A DNA stretch of 6,433 bases, from the NCBI GenBank assembly GCA_027022125.1, contig JALVZI010000578.1, forward strand, positions 1-6,433, in the 5' to 3' direction. Shown piece after piece: positions 1-3,613 of the stretch (within the stretch, counting starts at the first letter, position 1; each line of letters starts with the position of its first letter). Below the pieces are notes generated by a model. The model worked only from the letters and a program-made list of their open reading frames with translations. It made no database searches and was not told where the DNA came from. The translations under genes and the position numbers were made by a program. The stretch comes from Anaerolineae bacterium (GTDB taxonomy: Bacteria > Chloroflexota > Anaerolineae > 4572-78).

Positions 1-366
1 GTGCTGGATTGGGAGATGGCAACCGTTGGCGACCCGCTGATGGATTTGGGTAGTTCGCTGGGGTATTGGGTGCAGGCAGACGACCCCGAAATTTTGCGTC
101 GAGTTGCGTTTGGACCGACAATACTGCCCGGCAACCCCACTCGCGCCGAATTTGCGAAACTGTATGCGCAAAAAAGCGGGCGCAGTGTTGACGATTTGGT
201 TTTCTATTATGTTTACGGGCTTTTTAAATTAGCCGTTATCGGGCAGCAGATATACAAACGGTACAAAAGCGGTTTCAGCAAAGACCCGCGATTCGCCCAT
301 TTGAACCACGTGGTGCGGGTGCTGGGGCAAACTGCCGTCCGCGCCATTGAGCGGGGAGAAATTTAG
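1..366 (+). CDS. Phosphotransferase family protein (APH fold, ACAD10/11-like), C-terminal part; 5' end outside window
   Basis: This is the last 121 codons of a kinase-like protein of the APH superfamily (PF01636/COG3173); full members are usually about 330-360 aa. The visible part opens with LDWEMATVGDPLMDLG. This matches the Mg-binding D-x-(D/E) motif that follows the catalytic loop in this family, and the wording 'DWE-AT-GDP-xDL' is typical of the ACAD10/ACAD11-like branch. The later stretch FKLAVIGQQIYKRYKSG followed by KDPRFAHL is also typical of that branch. The catalytic HGDxxxxN loop and the nucleotide-binding lobe must lie upstream of position 1, so the GTG at position 1 is only the window edge and not a start. 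The stop is TAG at 364-366. In eukaryotic ACAD10/11 this domain phosphorylates hydroxyacyl-CoA intermediates; the substrate of bacterial stand-alone forms is not predictable here. Nothing ties it to the downstream protease, which has its own promoter. Confidence 0.85.
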   Translation: MLDWEMATVGDPLMDLGSSLGYWVQADDPEILRRVAFGPTILPGNPTRAEFAKLYAQKSGRSVDDLVFYYVYGLFKLAVIGQQIYKRYKSGFSKDPRFAHLNHVVRVLGQTAVRAIERGEI

Positions 367-461
367 GGTGGTGCCTCAAATTGGCTGACGGACGAAATTA
401 TTCGTGGAACTAAATGAAACTTTTGAAAAGTGTGCCAAAATTACAGAAACCATCGGTAATT

Positions 462-556
462 TTTTAAATGTCATTCCCGCGAAAGCGGGAATCCACTATG
501 TTTTGCTGTGGATTCCGGATATTTCCCTGCGGGAAATTCCGGAATGACATTTAAAA
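462..556. repeat. 95-bp MITE-like palindromic element with 16-bp perfect terminal inverted repeats
   Basis: The ends TTTTAAATGTCATTCC (462-477) and GGAATGACATTTAAAA (541-556) are perfect reverse complements. Inside are three hairpins. ATTCCCGC/GCGGGAAT (473-480/485-492) closes on a GAAA tetraloop. GGAATCCAC/GTGGATTCC (488-496/508-516) overlaps it and so competes with it. CCGGA-ATTTCCC/GGGAAAT-TCCGG (515-527/531-542) has one bulged T and a TGC loop. The first hairpin fits the ATTCCC-N8-GGGAAT pattern known as dRS3 in Neisseria, and similar CATTCCCGCGAAAGCGGGAAT sequences are, from memory, widespread in other bacterial genomes. There is no coding capacity and no convincing target-site duplication, so the term 'MITE-like' rests on structure only. 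Confidence 0.75.
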
Positions 557-581
557 TCCGTGAAATTTGTGAAAATTCGTG
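555..581. repeat. Degenerate short tandem repeat, AATYYGTG x3
   Basis: Three near-identical octamers follow one another at 9- and 10-base spacing: AATCCGTG (555-562), AATTTGTG (564-571) and AATTCGTG (574-581). Related TTCGTGG words occur at 401-407 and 616-622 in the same spacer. They begin right at the edge of the 95-bp element. No function is evident. It may be a fragment of a dispersed low-complexity repeat, or chance in AT-rich DNA. Confidence 0.35.
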
Positions 582-623
582 GCTGAAATTCAGTTACACA
601 AAAAGTTTCAACAAGTTCGTGGT

Positions 624-653
624 ATGTCATTCCCACGAAAGCGGGAATGACAT
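624..653. repeat. Solo GAAA-loop hairpin related to the ends of the 95-bp element
   Basis: ATGTCATTCCC (624-634) pairs with GGGAATGACAT (643-653). One A-C mismatch and a C-G pair then close a GAAA loop. It shares the TGTCATTCCC terminus and the CGAAAGCGGGAAT segment with the element at 462-556, in the same orientation. It looks like a minimal or collapsed copy of that family, lacking the other two internal hairpins. It also fits ATTCCC-N8-GGGAAT. Confidence 0.7.
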
Positions 654-712
654 TTTCCTGAAATCCATTTGCGCTATATTCATCATTCAAAAGTGTCCGG
701 TAATCAGTTTGG

Positions 713-721
713 TGTTATAAT
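713..721 (+). promoter_or_regulatory. Extended -10 promoter of the S41 protease gene
   Basis: TGTTATAAT contains a perfect TATAAT (716-721) preceded by TGT, the TGn of an extended -10. No good -35 hexamer lies 16-18 bases upstream, which extended -10 promoters tolerate. The expected transcription start, about 7 bases after the -10, falls on the A of the ATG at 729. This predicts a leaderless mRNA. There is no Shine-Dalgarno sequence before that ATG, which agrees. Confidence 0.6.
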
Positions 722-728
722 GCAGGCT

Positions 729-1976
729 ATGAAAACACTATTGAAAACACTGCTTTTGGGAATTTTTTTGTTGGTTTTGATTACCGGTTCATTTGCCGGC
801 GGGGCGATGGCGGCACAGGTGGGCTATCTGCCGCGAATTGTGCCCGCCAGCGCCGCCGCCGATGCGCCCACCGATGATATGTCGGTGTTTTGGGAGGCAT
901 GGCGGCTCATCCGCGCAAATTATGTCGACCGCGCCGCGCTCGAACATCCCAACCAACTGGCATACGCTGCCATCCGCGGGGTGACGGACGCGCTGGGTGA
1001 CACCGGGCACACCCGTTTTTTGACGCCGGAAGAAGCGAACGCCGAAAATGAGCATCTCGACGGTAAATTTTTCGGCATCGGCGCGTATTTGGGCGTGGAT
1101 GACCAGAAACGCCCGTTCATCATCACTCCGTTTGCCGGGTCGCCCGCCGAAAAAGCGGGTATCCGCGCCGGAGATGTAATTTTGCAGGTGGATGGCGTGG
1201 ATGTGACCGGTATGCCGCTGGATGATGTGGTATCACGCATCAAAGGCGAAAAAGGTACCAAAGTGACACTCACTGTGCTGCACGAAAATGAGTCCGCGCC
1301 GCAGGACATCACGGTGGTGCGCGATGAAATCAAAATTCCGGCGGTGGATTGGGCGTTCATCCCCGATACCAAAATTGCGTTCATCCGGCTGAACCAGTTC
1401 AGCGGGGTGGTTAACGAGCAGATGGTGGCGGCGATAAAATCGGCGCAGGCAGAGGGCGCCACCGCGCTGATTGTGGATGTGCGGATGAACGGCGGCGGGC
1501 TGCTCGACCAAGCTATAAAAGTCAGCAGCCAATTTTTGCAGGATGGCGATGTGTTGCTGGAGAAAAACGCCAAGGGGGATGTGAAACATTTTCCGGTGGA
1601 AAAGGGCGGTATCGCGCTCGATATTCCGCTGGTGGTGCTGGTGGATAAAGGCACAGCCAGCGCCGCCGAAATTTTCGCCGGCGCGATTCAAGACCACAAG
1701 CGGGGCACGGTTATCGGCGAAAAGACTTTCGGTACAGGCACGGTACTTACCCCGTACACGCTCAGTGACGGTTCGATGCTGCTGCTGGGCACATCGGAAT
1801 GGCTGACACCCGACGGGCGGCAAATTTGGCGGCACGGTATCACCCCCGATGAAACGGTTGAATTGTCGGCTGACCAGCATCTTTTAATCCCGCCAGATGT
1901 GAAAAAAATGACCGCCGATGAGTTCCAACAGGCGGGTGATGCCCAACTGCTGGCGGCGGTCAAAGCGTTGCAATAG
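729..1976 (+). CDS. S41 family PDZ-containing carboxy-terminal-processing-type peptidase, catalytic lysine position altered
   Basis: This is a 415-aa exported protein. The order is: an N-terminal signal sequence or anchor (K2/K6, hydrophobic 7-20, possible cleavage at AMA near 26-28); a helical linker; a PDZ domain at about 112-200 (GIGAYLGV, then SPAEKAGIRAGDVILQVDG); and an S41 core at about 205-395. The core has VDVRMNGGGLLD for the oxyanion-hole strand, usually D-x-RxNPGG. The nucleophile is Ser311 in GTASAAEIFAGA. Family members (E. coli Prc S430/D441/K455; B. subtilis CtpB S309/K334) carry the catalytic Lys 25 residues after the Ser in TFGKGT. Here that motif is TFGTGT, with Thr336 in place of Lys and Leu340 in place of the usual Gln. 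A lysine is present at 332, four residues earlier. The start at 729 is chosen because TATAAT sits 7 bases upstream; in-frame ATG 720 and TTG 669 overlap the promoter. The likely role is envelope proteolysis, but catalysis is uncertain. Confidence 0.9.
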   Translation: MKTLLKTLLLGIFLLVLITGSFAGGAMAAQVGYLPRIVPASAAADAPTDDMSVFWEAWRLIRANYVDRAALEHPNQLAYAAIRGVTDALGDTGHTRFLTPEEANAENEHLDGKFFGIGAYLGVDDQKRPFIITPFAGSPAEKAGIRAGDVILQVDGVDVTGMPLDDVVSRIKGEKGTKVTLTVLHENESAPQDITVVRDEIKIPAVDWAFIPDTKIAFIRLNQFSGVVNEQMVAAIKSAQAEGATALIVDVRMNGGGLLDQAIKVSSQFLQDGDVLLEKNAKGDVKHFPVEKGGIALDIPLVVLVDKGTASAAEIFAGAIQDHKRGTVIGEKTFGTGTVLTPYTLSDGSMLLLGTSEWLTPDGRQIWRHGITPDETVELSADQHLLIPPDVKKMTADEFQQAGDAQLLAAVKALQ

Positions 1977-1981
1977 ACTTG

Positions 1982-2013
1982 AGCGGTCAGCAGTCAATCG
2001 GTGGCTGACCGCT
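1982..2013 (+). terminator. Hairpin after the S41 gene, possible terminator
   Basis: AGCGGTCAGC (1982-1991) and GCTGACCGCT (2004-2013) form a perfect 10-bp stem with a 12-base loop, starting 6 bases after the stop codon. The position fits termination or 3'-end protection. No T-run follows on the plus strand, so it is not a canonical intrinsic terminator. Confidence 0.5.
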
Positions 2014-2130
2014 ATTCGCTATAAACTATTGCACCGTCCACACTAAAAATTCGGATTACATCAAATATCGGTAAAGTTCTACTGCATCGTCCAACCTTAA
2101 TTGTCGGGTTATTGCCCGTGAAAAAATTAA

Positions 2131-2266
2131 ACCACAGAGGCGCAGAGAAACAGAGAAAAATAAGGTTTGAGAGCCGACTATATAGCAGAATTCGTAATTT
2201 TTGATGAAATTTTGAACCGGAACTCAAAAATTTTTTAAATTCTCCGCGTCTCTGTGCCTCTGTGGT
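2131..2266. repeat. Inverted pair of CCACAGAGG-type dispersed repeats, MITE-like
   Basis: The 27-base left arm (2131-2157, beginning ACCACAGAGGC) and the reverse complement of the right arm (2240-2266) agree at 23 of 27 positions. About 80 bases of AT-rich sequence lie between them, including a nested 9-bp inverted repeat AATTTTTGA/TCAAAAATT (2196-2204/2224-2232). AAAAATTA occurs directly outside both arms (2122-2129 and 2268-2275). This could be an 8-bp target duplication or simply part of the repeat. CCACAGAGG(C/A)ACAGAG repeats are, from memory, common in intergenic DNA of many environmental bacteria. No coding capacity. Confidence 0.7.
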
Positions 2267-2280
2267 GAAAAATTAGGGCG

Positions 2281-2430
2281 TGTTGACGTTTTGTTTTCAG
2301 CGGGAAAAACGCATCCTGAGTAGCGGTTCACGCAGTGAACCGCGTATCGAAGGGCGTTTTTCCCTGCCGATTTTCACCCTTCGATACGCCCTGTGGGCTA
2401 CTCAGGATGAAAAATCGGCAAACGTCAACA
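2281..2430. repeat. Composite 150-bp element: two inverted GTAG-hairpin (REP-like) units inside terminal inverted repeats
   Basis: The outer ends TGTTGACGTTT (2281-2291) and AAACGTCAACA (2420-2430) are perfect inverted repeats. A further TAGG/CCTA match lies just outside (2274-2277/2434-2437). Inside are two adjacent hairpins: 2302-2312/2354-2364 (GGGAAAAACGC/GCGTTTTTCCC), and 2365-2376/2408-2420 (TGCCGATTTTCA, one bulge). Their loops carry the same unit in opposite orientation. CATCCTGAGTAGC and GCGTATCGAAGGG flank a central palindrome, at 2312-2354 on the plus strand and 2377-2409 on the minus strand. The 13-base flanks are identical in both units. The central palindromes differ: GGTTCAC-GCA-GTGAACC against CC-ACA-GG. 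GTAG at the 5' base of a hairpin is the hallmark of REP sequences mobilised by RAYT transposases, but no such gene is in the window. Confidence 0.75.
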
Positions 2431-2442
2431 GAACCTAGACAA

Positions 2443-2482
2443 CAAAAAATCACGTTTGTGTTCACCTGTGGACTGAACACAA
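2443..2482 (-). terminator. Probable terminator of the minus-strand glycan operon
   Basis: On the minus strand, TTGTGTTCA (2482-2474) pairs perfectly with TGAACACAA (2464-2456) around a 9-base loop. Five bases later comes a run of six T (2448-2443). It lies about 40 bases beyond the TGA of the last operon gene. The stem is AT-rich and the T-run is not immediately adjacent, so it is a moderate candidate. Confidence 0.45.
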
Positions 2483-2521
2483 TGAGACTATTTTATCTGC
2501 TTTTGGCGATGTGGCAATTTG

Positions 2522-3613
2522 TCACACGGGGGCAACCCCATTGACCACCAGCGCCGCCGAAAGAATCCACAATTGGCTGTACAGCAGTACCCGCCGCGAT
2601 TTGATCAGCCCCCCGAACAGAAGCATACTCGCCGCCAGCCCCTGTGTCAGTCGCACCATCGCCGCCGGTTCGCGGAAGGTGGACGCCGGCAGAAAGAGTA
2701 TCACTGCGCTGTTGAGCAGCAGTGCCAGCACAAACGGATGCACCAATTTTGCGGACAGACTCCGCACGCCGAGCCACAGTCCCGCCAGCGCGGGGAAAAT
2801 GGAGAGCGGCACCACCACCAGCGACACCAGCGCGAATGCCGTCACACTGACGCCCGCCATCCACAGCCAGCCGCCCAGCGGAATGACGCTGAACGGCGTC
2901 GCCCCCTCGCCGCCGGAGCCGACCCCGAATGCGCCGAGCCATCTCCACAGAAAAAGTTGCCACGCGGCAAACGGCACGCCCGCCAGCACCAACATGCCCG
3001 CCGCACGCCAATTTCGTTTCCACAAAAAATACAGCCCGAATGCCGCCGCGAAAATGAGGGTGGTTTCTTTTGCCAGCGCCGCCAACGCGAACAGTAGCGC
3101 CATCCAGCCGAACCGTTTTTTGAGCCATGCCAGCGCCGCCAATTGCACCAGCGCCTGCGCCAGCGATTCATTCAAATCGGTGCACAGCACCAGAAATTGC
3201 CCGCCGTATAGCCCGTATCCCAGCGCGAACCAGCGGCTCACCCCCAGCGCCGACAGAATCCGCGCGGTAGCCCATGTGCCCGCACCGATGGCGAGCAGAT
3301 TCAGCGCGATGAGACTCCACGGGATGAGCGCGGGGTTCCCCATTGCCAGCCAGCGCGCCAGCATAGGATACAAAATGCGCTGATAGCGGTATGCCGGCAC
3401 ATCGATGAATGGCGCGGCGCGCGCCGGAGACAGCGCAATCTGGTAGGCGAATTGCCCGTCATACCCCGCCGTGCCGCCGGGCACGCCCTGCGAGAATTTT
3501 GTGCCCAGCACGGCGAATGCCAGCGGGTCGCCGTTGTTTTGCGCCAGCACAATGGCGGCATACAGCAGCATCACGCCCAGCGTGATGGCGGTGGGGGAAA
3601 TCAGTCGTTTCAC
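2522..3613 (-). CDS. Polytopic membrane protein, GT-C-like (AZOBR_p60025-type cell-surface glycopolymer protein)
   Basis: This is a 363-aa integral membrane protein with about eleven hydrophobic segments and almost no soluble part. After TM1 (8-24) a long outside loop carries YDGQF (51-55) and AYRYQRILYP (74-83). Further marks are TDLNES (145-150), AKETTL (181-186) and FREPAAMVRL (313-322). Charged residues just after TM1 and between later helices recall GT-C lipid-linked-sugar transferases. As far as I recognise it, the YDGQ...YRYQRILYP combination belongs to the AZOBR_p60025 'cell surface glycopolymer formation' family; its reaction is unproven. The GTG start at 3613 is preferred to the in-frame ATG at 3649 because GGAGG lies 6 bases before it and GTGA overlaps the upstream stop. 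The gene is G+C-rich (about 62% by hand count in 3181-3240). It is the last gene of the operon. Confidence 0.75.
   Translation of the reverse strand: MKRLISPTAITLGVMLLYAAIVLAQNNGDPLAFAVLGTKFSQGVPGGTAGYDGQFAYQIALSPARAAPFIDVPAYRYQRILYPMLARWLAMGNPALIPWSLIALNLLAIGAGTWATARILSALGVSRWFALGYGLYGGQFLVLCTDLNESLAQALVQLAALAWLKKRFGWMALLFALAALAKETTLIFAAAFGLYFLWKRNWRAAGMLVLAGVPFAAWQLFLWRWLGAFGVGSGGEGATPFSVIPLGGWLWMAGVSVTAFALVSLVVVPLSIFPALAGLWLGVRSLSAKLVHPFVLALLLNSAVILFLPASTFREPAAMVRLTQGLAASMLLFGGLIKSRRVLLYSQLWILSAALVVNGVAPV

Larger units (their letters stand above)
367..728. other. Repeat-bearing intergenic spacer with the promoter of the S41 gene
   Basis: There is no convincing gene in these 362 bases. The open frames at about 496-720 on either strand are short and composed of the repeats themselves. 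From 367 to 461 I see only unremarkable AT-rich sequence with two tiny palindromes (392-405 and 419-431). From 462 onward the spacer holds a 95-bp palindromic element, a degenerate AATTYGTG-type repeat, a solo hairpin and an extended -10 promoter. No clear terminator follows the phosphotransferase gene. Confidence 0.8.
1977..2521. other. Convergent intergenic spacer filled with hairpins and dispersed repeats
   Basis: This is 545 bases between a plus-strand and a minus-strand stop, with no credible gene. In order it holds a 10-bp hairpin after the S41 gene, about 115 bases of plain sequence, an inverted CCACAGAGG repeat pair, a composite GTAG-hairpin element, and a hairpin with a T-run oriented for the minus-strand operon. 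Within the plain part, TGCACCGTCCA (2030-2040) recurs as TGCATCGTCCA (2083-2093), of unknown meaning. Confidence 0.8.

Noticed and set aside
392..431. Small palindromes ACGAA-ATTA-TTCGT and ACTTTT-G-AAAAGT as a terminator or operator
   Set aside because: The stems are 5-6 bp, AT-rich and without a T-run. They are expected by chance in this composition.
462..653. CRISPR-like array from the two repeated palindromes
   Set aside because: There are only two unequal copies, the repeated part is a self-complementary element end, there is no regular spacer, and no cas gene is present.
669..728. Longer N-terminus of the S41 protein from TTG 669 or ATG 720
   Set aside because: The extra residues precede a normal signal sequence, and the coding would run through a perfect TATAAT and its spacer. 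ATG 729 fits both the promoter and the signal peptide.
920..1654. Minus-strand open frames (also 1233-1880) opposite the S41 protease
   Set aside because: These are low-complexity Ser/Thr- or His/Arg-rich translations with no start context. The plus-strand frame has full PDZ and S41 motifs.
2030..2093. Direct repeat TGCACCGTCCA / TGCATCGTCCA as an attachment site or target duplication
   Set aside because: Only 10 of 11 bases match, nothing element-like lies between the copies, and there is no integrase nearby.
2335..2544. A 69-aa plus-strand open frame in the convergent spacer
   Set aside because: Most of it is the translated GTAG-hairpin element. It runs across the candidate terminator and into the opposing gene, with no Shine-Dalgarno.
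2511..3383. A 290-aa open frame on the plus strand opposite the GT-C-like gene
   Set aside because: It is rich in Ser, Ala, Pro and Arg with no domain pattern and lies antisense to a gene with coherent membrane helices, an SD and operon overlap. It is a shadow of G+C-rich coding DNA.
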